Part shown: positions 37,975 to 48,292 of the stretch, in pieces | Layout of the letters: every line of letters begins with the position of its first letter | Position numbering within the stretch: the first letter of the stretch is position 1 | Assembly: GCA_002339125.1 (NCBI GenBank) | Contig: DDJQ01000058.1 | Location: 1-64,000, forward strand | Direction: 5' to 3' | From: Alteromonadaceae bacterium UBA2620 | GTDB lineage: Bacteria > Pseudomonadota > Gammaproteobacteria > Enterobacterales > Alteromonadaceae | DNA length: 64,000 bases | Translations under genes and position numbers: made by a program | Notes under the pieces: model-generated | What the model was told of the DNA's origin: nothing | The model's database searches: none | What the model saw: only the letters and a program-made list of their open reading frames with translations

Positions 37975-38691
37975 CTATTTCCCGGCTGATTTATCCACTG
38001 ACGCCAGAATACCGCGTAAGATATTCAGCTCCTGGGACTCCGGGCGGGCCCGGTTAAATAAGCGGCGCAGGCGGGTCATTACAATGCCCGGGTGATTTTC
38101 ATTAATGAAGCTGACTTTTTTTAACGTTGATTCCAGGTGCACATAGAAGCGCTCCAAATCGTCATTTAACGGATACTCTGTTTCTTCGGTTGGAATGGCA
38201 TCTTTATTTAAGAACGCCATACGTATTTCATAACACAGAGTTTGCACCGCAGCCGCCAGGTTTAACGAGCTGTAATCAGGATTGGCCGGAATGCATACAT
38301 GAAAGTGACATTGCTGGAGCTCTTCATTGGTGAGGCCATTGTTTTCACGACCAAACACCAGTGCCACCGGGTAGTTATCAACTTCTTTTATCAGTTTTTC
38401 ACCACAACTGCGTGGCTCCAGCATGGGCCAGCTTAAGGTTCTTGAACGGGCTGACGTCCCCACAACCAAGCCACAGCCTGCTACCGCTTCTTCCAGTTTA
38501 CTCACGGTTTTAGCATTCGCTAATACATCGCCGGCACCGGCCGCGAGTGCACTGGCTTTGCCGTCAGGCGGGCTTACCGGATCAACCAGATATAGGTTGC
38601 TCAAGCCCATGGTTTTCATCGCCCGGGCGGTAGAACCGATATTGCCGGTATGTGACGTATTTACTAATACAATTCTGATATTTTCTAACAT
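37975..38691 (-). CDS. trmJ: tRNA (cytidine/uridine-2'-O)-methyltransferase TrmJ
   Basis: A SPOUT-family enzyme that 2'-O-methylates position 32 of several tRNAs. The trefoil-knot motifs are present: [36 protein letters not shown] and [14 protein letters not shown], and the C-terminus [20 protein letters not shown] chose the ATG at 38691 ([10 protein letters not shown]), which aligns with E. coli TrmJ; the reading to 38751 adds a Cys-rich segment that would run into the suhB promoter region. It heads trmJ-cysE. Confidence 0.95.
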   Translation of the reverse strand: MLENIRIVLVNTSHTGNIGSTARAMKTMGLSNLYLVDPVSPPDGKASALAAGAGDVLANAKTVSKLEEAVAGCGLVVGTSARSRTLSWPMLEPRSCGEKLIKEVDNYPVALVFGRENNGLTNEELQQCHFHVCIPANPDYSSLNLAAAVQTLCYEIRMAFLNKDAIPTEETEYPLNDDLERFYVHLESTLKKVSFINENHPGIVMTRLRRLFNRARPESQELNILRGILASVDKSAGK

Positions 38692-38782
38692 GCTTAAAAG
38701 AGTGCGGCTGTAAATGGCGCAGAGTGTAGCATACCGCTTACACATTCTCACCGCTTAGCTGCGTATTTCGTCTGAGCTGGCA

Positions 38783-38810
38783 TTGCATTGTGAAGTGGAA
38801 CTGGTAAACT
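38783..38810 (+). promoter_or_regulatory. Candidate suhB promoter
   Basis: TTGCAT (38783-38788) and TAAACT (38805-38810) are separated by 16 nt, about 45 nt before the suhB ATG in the divergent trmJ-suhB region. Confidence 0.4.
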
Positions 38811-38854
38811 CCGCGGCGTTTATTTTTTGATCTTTTACAATTGGTGGTTTTGTT

Positions 38855-39631
38855 ATGCATCCGATGCTGAACATTGCGGTGCGCGCTGCGCGCGTGGCTG
38901 GCTCTATTATTGTCCGCGGTTTTGAAAATCGTGACGACCTGGTAAAACAGGTAAAGGGCGCGAATGATTATGTTACCCAAATCGACAAAGAAGCCGAGAT
39001 GGCAATTATTCACAAAATTAAGCAATCGTACCCCGAGCATAGCTTTTTAGGTGAAGAAAGCGGCGAAACTACAGGCGAAAGCACCGAATTCCAGTGGGTT
39101 ATTGATCCACTCGACGGCACCACCAATTTCATTAAAGGCATTCCTCACTTTGCCGTATCCATTGCACTGTTGCATAAAGGCCGTCTGGACCAGGGCGTAG
39201 TCTTCGATCCTATCCGTGGTGAATTATTCACCGCTTCTCGAGGCCAGGGCGCCCAATTAAACGGTTATCGCATTCGCGCCAGCAAGGCCCGTGATTTATC
39301 TGAAACAGTTTTAGCTACCGGGTTGCCGTTTAAAAACAAAACACAATATGCAGACTACGCCATTCGCTTAAATAAAATCTTCCATGACTGTGGTGACATT
39401 CGTCGTGCTGGTAGTGCAGCGCTGGACTTAGCCTACGTTGCAGCAGGCCGACATGACGGTTATTGGGAACGCGGTATTAAGCCCTGGGATATTGCAGCCG
39501 GTGAATTGCTGGTTCGTGAGGCTGGCGGTCTGGTAACTGATTTCAGCGGGAATAACGACCCACTTTATAAAGGTGAGATCGTTGCCGGCAGCGTGAAAGT
39601 CGTTCAAGGTTTGGTTAAACACTTAAAATAA
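38855..39631 (+). CDS. suhB: Inositol-1-monophosphatase / Nus factor SuhB
   Basis: SuhB is a Li-sensitive, Mg-dependent inositol monophosphatase that also acts in ribosomal RNA antitermination and folding. Metal-binding motifs are LGEESGE and IDPLDGTTNFIKGIPHFAVS, followed by IKPWDIAAGELLVREAGG. The 258-residue size and divergent position to trmJ match E. coli. A strong terminator follows. Confidence 0.96.
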   Translation: MHPMLNIAVRAARVAGSIIVRGFENRDDLVKQVKGANDYVTQIDKEAEMAIIHKIKQSYPEHSFLGEESGETTGESTEFQWVIDPLDGTTNFIKGIPHFAVSIALLHKGRLDQGVVFDPIRGELFTASRGQGAQLNGYRIRASKARDLSETVLATGLPFKNKTQYADYAIRLNKIFHDCGDIRRAGSAALDLAYVAAGRHDGYWERGIKPWDIAAGELLVREAGGLVTDFSGNNDPLYKGEIVAGSVKVVQGLVKHLK

Positions 39632-39652
39632 GCCACTACGATACCTGATAAC

Positions 39653-39685
39653 AAAAAGGCCACTTCAATGAAGTGGCCTTTTTTA
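39653..39685 (+). terminator. Bidirectional terminator between suhB and galU
   Basis: A 14-bp stem with arms AAAAAGGCCACTTC and GAAGTGGCCTTTTT and a 3-nt loop has A-rich and T-rich flanks, so it can end the convergent transcripts of suhB (plus) and galU (minus). Confidence 0.9.
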
Positions 39686-39704
39686 ATTTAGTCTGTGAAT
39701 ATCA

Positions 39705-40598
39705 CTAGCCGTTTAACGAGGCCAGATATTCTTTGAATTCGTCGCCCAGGCTCGGATGGCGCAGCGCATATTCGACATTGGCTTTCATGTAGCCCAGTTT
39801 ACTACCGCAATCGTGACTCTTACCTTTCATGTAGTAAGCATCAACCTGCTCAACCTTCATCAGTGAAGTGATGGCATCTGTTAACTGGATTTCACCACCA
39901 GCTCCCGGCGGTGTGTATTCAAGCAATGGCCAGATTTCATGTGACAACACGTAACGACCTACTACGGCCAGATCAGATGGCGCTTCTTCCAGTGGCGGCT
40001 TTTCAACCATGTCATGGATCTTGGCAGATTCACCAGGCTTAATGCTGGCGCCTTCTAAATCGACAATACCAAACTTAGAAATGTTCTCTTGTGGTACCTG
40101 CTCCACCATAACCTGGCTTACCCGGCTGGTATTGAAGCGCGCGACCATGTCAGCCAGATTATCTTTTTTCAGGTTACTGGCGTAATCGTCGATGATGACA
40201 TCAGGCAGAACCACCGCAAAGGGTGCATCACCCACCATAGGGTGCGCGCACATGATTGCGTGACCCAAACCTTTCGCAGCGCCCTGACGCACGTGCATTA
40301 TTGTTACGTCTTTCGGGCAAATAGCCTGTACTTCTTCAAGTAACTGACGTTTAACCCGCTGTTCCAGCGTGGTTTCAAGTTCGAAAGAGGTATCAAAGTG
40401 GTTTTCGATGCTGTTTTTACTGGCGTGAGTTACCAGAATAATTTCTTTTAAACCCGCCTGCACACACTCGTTAACCACGTATTGAATTAATGGTTTATCG
40501 ACAACCGGCAGCATTTCCTTTGGAATTGCCTTGGTTGCTGGCAGCATACGCGTACCTAGGCCGGCTACAGGAATAACCGCTTTTTTTACCTGACTCAT
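39705..40598 (-). CDS. galU: UTP-glucose-1-phosphate uridylyltransferase
   Basis: GalU makes UDP-glucose from UTP and glucose-1-phosphate, feeding surface polysaccharides. The nucleotide-binding start [20 protein letters not shown] and the catalytic [16 protein letters not shown] are clear, as is [11 protein letters not shown]. It has 297 residues. The start overlaps ugd by 4 nt, so UDP-glucose production and its oxidation are co-translated. Confidence 0.97.
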   Translation of the reverse strand: MSQVKKAVIPVAGLGTRMLPATKAIPKEMLPVVDKPLIQYVVNECVQAGLKEIILVTHASKNSIENHFDTSFELETTLEQRVKRQLLEEVQAICPKDVTIMHVRQGAAKGLGHAIMCAHPMVGDAPFAVVLPDVIIDDYASNLKKDNLADMVARFNTSRVSQVMVEQVPQENISKFGIVDLEGASIKPGESAKIHDMVEKPPLEEAPSDLAVVGRYVLSHEIWPLLEYTPPGAGGEIQLTDAITSLMKVEQVDAYYMKGKSHDCGSKLGYMKANVEYALRHPSLGDEFKEYLASLNG

Positions 40599-41941
40599 AG
40601 TTTATGTCCTTTTATTGATAGTCCTCGACCAATGGCGTAGTAATGCAATCCGTATTCCGACATGATTTTCGGATCATATAAATTCCGGCCGTCGAAAATT
40701 AACGGAATGCTCAGTTTTTCTTTGATTAAGTCAAAATCCGGTGCACGGAATGACTGCCACTCAGTACAAATCACCAGGAAATCAGCGCTATCAAGGGCTG
40801 CTTCTTTCGTTCCGGTTAATTTAAGATCAGGGCGGCTGCCATAGATACGCTGGGTTTCTTCCATTGCTTCAGGGTCGTAGGCCTGAACCGTAGCACCTTG
40901 TTCCCATAACAGCTCCATCAGCACGCGGCTGGAGGCTTCACGCATATCATCAGTATTAGGTTTGAACGACAATCCCCATAAAGCAATAGTCTTGCCTTTC
41001 AGGTCGCCATCGAAATGGCCGGAAATATATTCAAACAGTTTTTCTTTTTGGGTGTAGTTAACCGCTTCCACTGATTCCAGCACTTTCGCCTGGTAGCCAA
41101 CCTGGTTTGCACTACGAATGAGCGCTTGCACATCTTTGGGGAAACATGAACCACCATAGCCACAGCCCGGGTAGATGAACTGATAACCAATTCTCGGATC
41201 AGAACCGATACCACGACGCACGTTCTCAATATCGGCACCAAACCGCTCTGCCAGGTTGGCCATCTCATTCATAAAGCTGATTTTGGTGGCCAGCATACAG
41301 TTGGCGGCATATTTGGTTAGCTCTGCTGAACGAATGTCCATCACGATGACTTTGTCGTGGTTACGGTTAAAAGGCGCGTAGAGTTCGCGCAGTTTCTTCT
41401 CGGCTTTCTCACTTTGGGTGCCGATAATAATCCGGTCTGGTCGCATGCAATCGTTAACTGCTGCGCCTTCTTTTAAGAACTCCGGGTTAGATACCACATC
41501 AAAGGTTAGTGCTTTCCCTAAGGATTCCAGCGTTTCGCTAACCTTTGCGCTGACTCTGTCTGCGGTACCAACCGGCACAGTAGATTTATTGATGATGATT
41601 TTATGATTTTGCATATGAGTGGCCACTGTTTCCGCCACTGCCAGAACGTATTTCAGATCGGCTGAGCCGTCTTCATCCGGCGGCGTACCCACAGCGATAA
41701 AAATCAGCTCTCCATGCTCGATACCCATTTTGGCATCGGTAGTAAAGTCTACCCGGCCGCCCTCATAGTTGCTGGTGACCAGCGGCGTTAAGCCCGGCTC
41801 GTAAATGGGGATAATGCCCTTTTTGAGGTTATCAACCTTGGCCTGATCCACATCCACACAAACAACGTCGTGGCCCACTTCAGCTAGCACTGCTGCCTGC
41901 ACCAGGCCAACATAGCCAATTCCAAAGACTGTTACCTTCAC
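40595..41941 (-). CDS. ugd: UDP-glucose 6-dehydrogenase
   Basis: Ugd oxidises UDP-glucose to UDP-glucuronate in two NAD-dependent steps. The Rossmann motif [20 protein letters not shown] is at the N-terminus, and the catalytic cysteine lies in [18 protein letters not shown]. It has 448 residues, close to Pseudomonas and Alteromonas enzymes. With galU it supplies precursors for an acidic capsule or lipopolysaccharide built by the genes that follow. Confidence 0.96.
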   Translation of the reverse strand: MKVTVFGIGYVGLVQAAVLAEVGHDVVCVDVDQAKVDNLKKGIIPIYEPGLTPLVTSNYEGGRVDFTTDAKMGIEHGELIFIAVGTPPDEDGSADLKYVLAVAETVATHMQNHKIIINKSTVPVGTADRVSAKVSETLESLGKALTFDVVSNPEFLKEGAAVNDCMRPDRIIIGTQSEKAEKKLRELYAPFNRNHDKVIVMDIRSAELTKYAANCMLATKISFMNEMANLAERFGADIENVRRGIGSDPRIGYQFIYPGCGYGGSCFPKDVQALIRSANQVGYQAKVLESVEAVNYTQKEKLFEYISGHFDGDLKGKTIALWGLSFKPNTDDMREASSRVLMELLWEQGATVQAYDPEAMEETQRIYGSRPDLKLTGTKEAALDSADFLVICTEWQSFRAPDFDLIKEKLSIPLIFDGRNLYDPKIMSEYGLHYYAIGRGLSIKGHKL

Positions 41942-42047
41942 TTGTTCCCTTCCTTCTAAATCTCAGCGGTGCCTGTGTTAAGCAGGCGTTTCTAATAATA
42001 AAACTAAAACATTAAAGCATCATGACGAAGCAGGCTCAACTGAAAAC

Positions 42048-42914
42048 TTATTGGTCTGCCTTGTAACGGCCCGCGCGCTTTCGCAGGCCATCTGTAAAGC
42101 CCTGCCGCATATAGCGCCGACGTTCCTCACGCTGCTCCAGAAACCAGCCATTAATTACCCACCTAATTGGCAAGGCTACAGAATTCCTGATTTTCCAGTA
42201 AAGCGGTACATAAGAACGACGCCATAAAATAAGGATATTGCGATACTGATAGTAAAGTCGGACAGGACTTCCAACCTTAAACGTCATTCCCATGATGCGC
42301 TTACGGGCCTCACCTTGCTTGTGGCGTAATAGGGCATGTGTATCGCTAATAATCCGATATCCCTTACGGCTGGCTCGCCAACACCATTCATGATCCACGC
42401 CATCTATGAATAACGCTTTTTCCATCAAACCAATATCAGTGAGCACTGCTAGCGGAATAACTTTTCCAGACGCGATAATTTGCCTGCGATGCAGAAAACC
42501 ATGTTCATCAGGTACACTACGTTGCACTTTTGCGCTGACAACCTGACCGTCAAACTCGCTAACGATAGTGGGGCCATAAGCAGCAAGTTCAGGATAATGG
42601 CTCTGAGCTTCAACGACCCGCTGCTTTACCGTTCGAAGCAATGGTTCGCTAAGTTGGCTATCCTGATCAAGCAGCATGGCATAGTCATGTCCCTGCTGTT
42701 TGGCTAGTAGCAAACCGATATTCTGCGCGTGGGCAATGCCAGCGTTTTCAGGACAATGCCTGAATTCAACCGAAGGAGGCAACCAATCCTGATGACTTAG
42801 TGGGGAATTATCCACCACCATGACCTGCCAGCCCCCCTCCTCCAGCAACCTGATGTTGTTGAGCAGAATTTGCCGTTCAGGATGAAACAAAATGATAATG
42901 GCCGCGAATTTCAA
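42048..42914 (-). CDS. GT2 glycosyltransferase, rhamnosyltransferase-like
   Basis: A 288-residue family 2 glycosyltransferase with the nucleotide-sugar motif MLLDQDSQLSE and an N-terminal sheet IIILFHPERQILLNN. The arrangement, including the VDHEWCWRASRKGYRI block, is that of RfbF/WbbL-type rhamnosyltransferases, but donor and acceptor are not proven. The C-terminal 40 residues are highly basic, suggesting peripheral membrane association. It overlaps the second glycosyltransferase by 4 nt. Confidence 0.8.
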   Translation of the reverse strand: MKFAAIIILFHPERQILLNNIRLLEEGGWQVMVVDNSPLSHQDWLPPSVEFRHCPENAGIAHAQNIGLLLAKQQGHDYAMLLDQDSQLSEPLLRTVKQRVVEAQSHYPELAAYGPTIVSEFDGQVVSAKVQRSVPDEHGFLHRRQIIASGKVIPLAVLTDIGLMEKALFIDGVDHEWCWRASRKGYRIISDTHALLRHKQGEARKRIMGMTFKVGSPVRLYYQYRNILILWRRSYVPLYWKIRNSVALPIRWVINGWFLEQREERRRYMRQGFTDGLRKRAGRYKADQ

Positions 42915-43798
42915 TGTTTTATTATTTTTTCAAGTAGGTGCCTGTCGAGCTTGTAAGCCATTTTGACAACCCCTGACGGCATCATCCGCAGGCCCAGTAC
43001 CATACAGGCATAAAAAAGATTATATGGTGTCAGGCGTTTAAGCCAGCGCATTGCCCGGAAACGAGCTCTGAATTCATTTAATGACTTTATCAACCCGCGA
43101 CGTTTGTAAAAATCATTAACCCGCCGAAAGCGCAGCAATTTATCTTTGAGATTACAAAAAATGTAGCCCGCCGCGGCGAGTTCAATCCAGAGAAAATAAT
43201 CCTGAGTATTTTGCAGTGCATCGTCATAACGGTAGCCGTCAGTAAACACTTTATAACGAATACATACAGTGGGGTGATTAATGGTACAACGGCGTGGTAA
43301 CAGACGCGTGATTTGTCGATTGGTCTGTGGCATCACCCGCGAGCCCACCTGATTATTTTGCTCATTAATTTCAATCAGGCCGGTACCTAAAATGGCAACG
43401 TGTGCATGTTTGGTCAGGTAGGTAATTTGCTTTTCTAATCGGTTAAATTCAGATATGTCATCAGCATCCATACGGAAAAAGTACTGCGGCTTTAACGATA
43501 AGGACCAGTCGATAGCGAAGTTCATACAGGTTGCCAATCCTCTGTTGGCGCTACCTTCAATGATTACCAGACGCTCATCGTCCTCAGCGTGCTGCATGAT
43601 AACCGCCAGTAATTCCGGCGAAATATGCCCGTCGATAACAATGACATAAAGAAAATCGCTGTAGCTTTGCTGACGAATGCTGCCAATGGCCTGATCAATC
43701 CAGTCTGCGCAGTCCTTTTCGTAAACGGCCATAGCAACGATGGCGGGAATTTCATGCACCCGATAGTTGCTGTGTTTAATTGAAAAGTTTGGGGTCAA
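42911..43798 (-). CDS. GT2 glycosyltransferase
   Basis: A 295-residue GT-A fold transferase. The metal-binding motif is in YFFRMDADDISEFNRLEKQ and the acceptor-side motif in NTQDYFLWIELAAAGY. The specificity cannot be inferred. The basic C-terminal region (FRAMRWLKRL) with hydrophobic residues suggests membrane association. It is co-transcribed with the rhamnosyltransferase-like gene and probably with the WecA-like gene 74 nt upstream. Confidence 0.8.
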   Translation of the reverse strand: MTPNFSIKHSNYRVHEIPAIVAMAVYEKDCADWIDQAIGSIRQQSYSDFLYVIVIDGHISPELLAVIMQHAEDDERLVIIEGSANRGLATCMNFAIDWSLSLKPQYFFRMDADDISEFNRLEKQITYLTKHAHVAILGTGLIEINEQNNQVGSRVMPQTNRQITRLLPRRCTINHPTVCIRYKVFTDGYRYDDALQNTQDYFLWIELAAAGYIFCNLKDKLLRFRRVNDFYKRRGLIKSLNEFRARFRAMRWLKRLTPYNLFYACMVLGLRMMPSGVVKMAYKLDRHLLEKIIKH

Positions 43799-43872
43799 GA
43801 TAAAATCCGGCTATCGACAGTATCGCGAAGTGTACCGGATTTTACAACAAATATGCACCACTGTGATGCAAT

Positions 43873-44949
43873 TTATGCAGGTAGCAGGCGGCGCTTTACC
43901 GCCCGGAAAAACCGTATGATTTTCCAGATATTCATGATTGCAGCACTGTAAACCACTAATAAAGCGATGAAGCCCCAAAACATGATATAAGCCGGAACCT
44001 GATATACCTCACCGAGGATACCAATCAGGCAATATCCCGCACCCATCAGAAGAATGGCGACCAGGGAGCGGCGAGGACTAAAGCCAGCCCGCATGAAAAT
44101 ATTATGCAGATGCTTACGATCCGGTTTTAGCACTGACTGACCTTTTCTGGCTCGTCTGAACATAATAGCTGCCATGTCCATTAGTGGCAGACCGATTAAC
44201 CAAACGCCGGTAATAGGGCGTAACGAAGCGCCTGGCCCCTGAGTGTGATCAACCAGCAGCCACACAATGGTAAGGCCAACAAACATACTGCCGGCATCAC
44301 CCATAAATATTTTATTCCCCTTAAAACCCTTCAGGCTAAGGTTAAACGCCAGAAACGGTACTATGGCAGCAATAATGACCAACGGTTCCATGATGGCAGC
44401 GCCGTTATCTGACAGGAGTAGCAAACTGACAACGCTGAGTAGTACTACAAGACTCATACCGCCTGCCAGACCATCGATACCATCAATCATGTTGATGGCG
44501 TTAATAACTCCTACCACGCATACCAACGTAAAGAAGTATCCGGCAATGCCTAAATAAACCGAACCGAAACCAAAAATGTCACCAAGAGACGTTATATAGT
44601 TTTGCGCACTCCACGCCATAATCGAGGCGACGCCAAACTGACAAACCAAACGACCTTTAGCACTCAGATCAAATCGATCATCAAGCATACCGAGCAAAAC
44701 AATAAAGGCGGACGCGGTAAAAAACAGCGGATTATTTTTCATCCACACGTCAGTTAGCACGCTGGCTACCAGTACTGCAACAAAAATAGCTACACCGCCC
44801 GTCAATGGCACTATACCATTGTGACGTTTTCTGTATGACGGCTGATCAACAAGCCCAAACTGATGGGCCAGGGGTGTCATCACCACCAGCAAAATCAATG
44901 CTACAAAAAATGCTGTAAATAACGGAATAAACTGCAGATAGTCCATCAT
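43873..44949 (-). CDS. wecA: Undecaprenyl-phosphate sugar-1-phosphate transferase, WecA-like
   Basis: A polytopic membrane enzyme (about 10-11 segments) that starts a polysaccharide on undecaprenyl phosphate, usually with GlcNAc-1-phosphate. Family motifs are LLGMLDDRFDLSAKGR, NAINMIDGIDGLAGGMS (catalytic Asp), FMGDAGSMFVG and the cytoplasmic HxxN-type KHLHNIF. At 358 residues it fits WecA rather than MraY. It heads the minus-strand sugar-transfer genes and is divergent to the exporter genes. Confidence 0.88.
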   Translation of the reverse strand: MMDYLQFIPLFTAFFVALILLVVMTPLAHQFGLVDQPSYRKRHNGIVPLTGGVAIFVAVLVASVLTDVWMKNNPLFFTASAFIVLLGMLDDRFDLSAKGRLVCQFGVASIMAWSAQNYITSLGDIFGFGSVYLGIAGYFFTLVCVVGVINAINMIDGIDGLAGGMSLVVLLSVVSLLLLSDNGAAIMEPLVIIAAIVPFLAFNLSLKGFKGNKIFMGDAGSMFVGLTIVWLLVDHTQGPGASLRPITGVWLIGLPLMDMAAIMFRRARKGQSVLKPDRKHLHNIFMRAGFSPRRSLVAILLMGAGYCLIGILGEVYQVPAYIMFWGFIALLVVYSAAIMNIWKIIRFFRAVKRRLLPA

Positions 44950-45299
44950 GCCTTACTTTTCTCCACAGAATCCTTACCCACCTGTGTTCTCACGCCCACA
45001 CTACAAACAGGAAAATCCATTTACTTACAAACTCCGTTGAGAATATCGCCGAACCTATATATGGCTACACCAGCCACCTGAGGCTTCGTGGAGAGGTCAC
45101 TATAATCACCCGATATAATAGTAAACATTAGTATAACTGACTACCCCCCCAATTAAATTTAAATTTAAACGCACGTTTTTTACACAGTCGGTGTTATTTC
45201 TGTTCAGCGTTTACCCAGGCTGTTAATCAGTGCATGCCTTTTTGCTCGGTTATGTTATGCTACGACCACTTTTTTAAATGGACGCATTACTGTCAGGCA
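44950..45299. other. Divergent intergenic region between wecA and the exporter genes
   Basis: About 350 nt without a gene. It is AT-rich in the middle, with a palindromic AATTTAAATTTAAA stretch near 45155-45170 and several TATAAT-like hexamers on both strands between 45105 and 45145. Both transcription units must start here, but I cannot choose a promoter with confidence. No ops/JUMPstart element (GGCGGTAGC) is visible. Confidence 0.5.
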
Positions 45300-45677
45300 A
45301 TGAGAAGACAAGTTATTTTATCCGCTCTACTTTTCAGCACTATGACAATGCTGGGATGTGTGTCACAACCTCAGAGTGTCAAGGCCAATCTGCCGCTGGT
45401 TAATCCAAGCTTTACGCATAACCTTAGCGATACTGGCACCGGTTTACAGGAAAGTGAAGCAAAAGCTATTCCAGAGTTAAACATCAATGCCAATGAGGCT
45501 ATTGTGATAGATGGAAATAGCTACGCAGTTTCTGATAGTTATATCTCTGCCATGGGTAATCAATGTTATCGGCTGAAACGTCAGGGACGTTCAGGATCAA
45601 CGGAAGTTCGTCCTATCTGTAACAATCAAACGCACTGGCTGCTATACCCGGCGTTGGTTTTTAGTAACACCCTATAA
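45300..45677 (+). CDS. Small predicted lipoprotein at the head of the exporter operon
   Basis: A roughly 125-residue lipoprotein with signal peptide and lipobox TMTMLGCVSQ. The mature part has two cysteines (NQCYRLKR and RPICNNQTHW) that could form a disulfide; no family was recognised. The reading to 45234 adds a Cys/His-rich stretch before the signal peptide, so the ATG at 45300 is preferred. It is 15 nt before the KpsD-like gene, so it may assist outer-membrane export; this is inference from position. Confidence 0.65.
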   Translation: MRRQVILSALLFSTMTMLGCVSQPQSVKANLPLVNPSFTHNLSDTGTGLQESEAKAIPELNINANEAIVIDGNSYAVSDSYISAMGNQCYRLKRQGRSGSTEVRPICNNQTHWLLYPALVFSNTL

Positions 45678-45692
45678 AGGTTTAATTCGCTT

Positions 45693-47498
45693 ATGCGTAT
45701 CTCTATCTGGTTAACGCTTACGGCTTTATCGCTATCTGCTTTCAGTAGCGTCCAGGCACAAACAGCTGAGCAAATTCAACAAATTCAACAGCAACTAAGT
45801 CAACGAGGGGCCGATAATTCAGCAGCGGCCAACACCGGCAATGCAGGCGTTAGCCCGGTGCAGTTGTCTGCATCCCCTACCTTGCAAGGCAACAGTCAGA
45901 CTGGTACCCGGCCAAGCTCCGGCCAGTATAGTACACAGCCCCGCAATGGTCTGGTATTACCAGGCGAGCCGACTATGGATATGGTTTTTCCTCTGCAGGA
46001 AGCCATGGAGAATCCGCCGTTCGCTGCAAACCTGTTTGTCGGTGGCTTTGAGTCAGAACGCACAAACTCGGTGAACCCCAATTATCTGGTTGCCCCCGGC
46101 GACCAAATTTCAATCTGGCTTTGGGGCGCGGTGGATTATTCCGATGTCGCAACCGTTGATAGCCAGGGTAATATCTTCATTCCCAATATTGGCCCGGTTA
46201 ACCTGTTAAACGTTCCATCCAGTCAGGTTAATGCCACAGTCACAAGCAGCATCAAACAGGTATATACCAATGATGTAAATGTTTATGTCAACTTACTGAC
46301 GGCAACGCCGGTATCTGTTTATGTCTCGGGGCCAGTATTAAGGCCAGGCCAATATGCCGGCCAGGCAACCGATAGCCCGCTATATTTCCTCAAACGTGCC
46401 GGCGGCGTTGATTTTCTGCGCGGCAGCTTCCGTAGTATCGATATTTTACGCGCCGGCGAAGTCATTCACTCAATTGATTTATATAACTTTGTTACCGAAG
46501 GCGAATTACCAGCGATTTCGTTTCAGGATAAAGACGTGATTCTGGTTCGTCCTATTGGCCCAACTATCACCGTCAGCGAAGGCGCTAGAAACAGCTTCAC
46601 CTTTGAGTTAAAACCCTCAGACTTAACCGGCGAAGCGCTGGTCGATTACGCCAAACCCGGCGACTTTATCAGCCACGTATCGGTCAGCGGTCTTCGGGAC
46701 GGCGCACAATTTGCCCGCTATGCCCCACTGACTGATTTTAAACAATTCAGTTTGCGTCCTGGCGATCATGTCGAATTCAAAAACGACTATGAAGTACAAA
46801 TTTATCCGATTAATGTAGCAGGCAGTTTCCGCGGAGCGTCAAGGGTCATGGTATCCAAAGGTGCCAGATTGCATCAGGTGCTGAGTAATATTGAGATCGA
46901 TCCGAACCTGGCAGATTTTAAGAATGTGTATTTGCTTCGAGAAAGTGTCGCCGATCAACAACAGTTGATTATCAATCAGGCGTTGGATCGCTTAGAGCGG
47001 AGCATCTATACGGCGCCGGTGCGCTCTACCGGCGAAGGCTCGATTCGGGTTCAGGAAGCACAACTGGTAACCGACTTTATCGCCAGAGCCCGACAGGTGA
47101 AACCGCTTGGTAAGGTCATTATTGCTGAAAACGATAACGTGGCGGACATTCTGCTTGAAGAAAACGACACCATTGTCATTCCAACCAAAACGGATTTGGT
47201 CCACGTTGGTGGTGAAGTATTAATGCCTCAGTCGGTAGTGTTTAATCCGGACGCAGAACTTTCCGATTACGTTGCCTGGGCGGGAGGCTTTAGCGAGAGG
47301 GCTAACGATGCCCGAATTCTGGTTATCCGTGCCAATGGTATGGTTGATTTCTATGATGTTGATGATAACTCAGATGTGGCAGCCGGTGATCAGGTGATCG
47401 TATTACCAAGGGTTGATGCCAAAACATTGCAGGCAGTCAAAGATATCACTCAGATCATTTACCAGATTGCTGTGGCGGCCAACGTAGCACTCAACTAA
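45693..47498 (+). CDS. kpsD: Capsule polysaccharide export outer-membrane protein, KpsD/Wza-like
   Basis: A 601-residue exported protein (signal peptide residues 1-22) with a Gln-rich linker (about 25-85), a Poly_export domain (about 135-215, YLVAPGDQISIWLWGAVDYS) and SLBB repeats (PVSVYVSGPVLRPGQYAGQA near 225 and KTDLVHVGGEVLMPQSVVFN near 495). It forms the periplasmic/outer-membrane conduit for polysaccharide. The length and several SLBB domains are KpsD-like rather than Wza-like. It overlaps the permease gene by 1 nt. Confidence 0.88.
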   Translation: MRISIWLTLTALSLSAFSSVQAQTAEQIQQIQQQLSQRGADNSAAANTGNAGVSPVQLSASPTLQGNSQTGTRPSSGQYSTQPRNGLVLPGEPTMDMVFPLQEAMENPPFAANLFVGGFESERTNSVNPNYLVAPGDQISIWLWGAVDYSDVATVDSQGNIFIPNIGPVNLLNVPSSQVNATVTSSIKQVYTNDVNVYVNLLTATPVSVYVSGPVLRPGQYAGQATDSPLYFLKRAGGVDFLRGSFRSIDILRAGEVIHSIDLYNFVTEGELPAISFQDKDVILVRPIGPTITVSEGARNSFTFELKPSDLTGEALVDYAKPGDFISHVSVSGLRDGAQFARYAPLTDFKQFSLRPGDHVEFKNDYEVQIYPINVAGSFRGASRVMVSKGARLHQVLSNIEIDPNLADFKNVYLLRESVADQQQLIINQALDRLERSIYTAPVRSTGEGSIRVQEAQLVTDFIARARQVKPLGKVIIAENDNVADILLEENDTIVIPTKTDLVHVGGEVLMPQSVVFNPDAELSDYVAWAGGFSERANDARILVIRANGMVDFYDVDDNSDVAAGDQVIVLPRVDAKTLQAVKDITQIIYQIAVAANVALN

Positions 47499-48292
47499 TG
47501 TCAGATATTGTAAGCGTCTCATTTCGCTCTCAACTCAAGGTATGGAAAAGTGTTTGTTTTGCACTTTTCCTGCGAGAGCTTAGGTCCCAGTTTAGCGACA
47601 GGCTAGGCTTAGCCTGGGGTTTTCTCGAGCCCTTTGCTTTCATATTTGGTTTATCTTACGTAAGAAGCCTAGTCCGTGAAGGAGATGCTCACGGCATACC
47701 TATATTCATATTTATGTTGATTGGTATGGTTGCTATCCAATCGTTTCTGCAACCTTTTACAAAAGTCGCCAGTGCATTTAGCAAGAATAAGCCACTATAT
47801 GCTTTCAGGCAGGTTCAGCCAATATCAGCGCTGTTGGTGTCAGCATTTGTTGAATATACAATAAAAGTTATAGTTATTGTGCTGGCTATGCTAACTATTT
47901 ACCTACTTGGGGTAACCTTCCCAGTTCATGATCCCTTACTGCTGTTTTTGTTGTTTCATCTCCTCTGGATTATGACAATAAGTATGAGTTGCATATTGGG
48001 CATCGCTTCTTCATATCTACCCGAAGTCAAAAAGATCGTAGGCGTATTCACCCGACCTTTATTTTTTATCTCCTGCGTATTTTTTAGCTTGCAGGATATC
48101 CCTGTTGAATACTGGCATTGGTTTACCTGGAATCCACTGGTACATTTTATTGAACTTGGCCGTTATGCTTGTTTTGAGTCCTATGGTGATCAAGGCGTTA
48201 GTCTCCAATACGCATTTCAATTTACATTGATTGTGTTTTTCTTTGCTGTTTCGTTGTATCACCTGACCTGGAAAGGCTTGTTATCACGATGA
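47498..48292 (+). CDS. kpsM: Capsule polysaccharide ABC transporter permease, KpsM-like
   Basis: A 264-residue ABC-2 permease with six hydrophobic segments and the family start LFLRELRSQFSDRLGLAWGF. It should form the inner-membrane channel that moves finished polysaccharide on its lipid carrier. It overlaps kpsT by 4 nt. The base composition is more AT-rich than in nearby core genes, as is common for surface-polysaccharide loci. Confidence 0.9.
   Translation: MSDIVSVSFRSQLKVWKSVCFALFLRELRSQFSDRLGLAWGFLEPFAFIFGLSYVRSLVREGDAHGIPIFIFMLIGMVAIQSFLQPFTKVASAFSKNKPLYAFRQVQPISALLVSAFVEYTIKVIVIVLAMLTIYLLGVTFPVHDPLLLFLLFHLLWIMTISMSCILGIASSYLPEVKKIVGVFTRPLFFISCVFFSLQDIPVEYWHWFTWNPLVHFIELGRYACFESYGDQGVSLQYAFQFTLIVFFFAVSLYHLTWKGLLSR

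Noticed and set aside
44950..45299. Possible JUMPstart/ops element before the polysaccharide exporter
   Set aside because: The ops core GGCGGTAGC is not present in this stretch on either strand.
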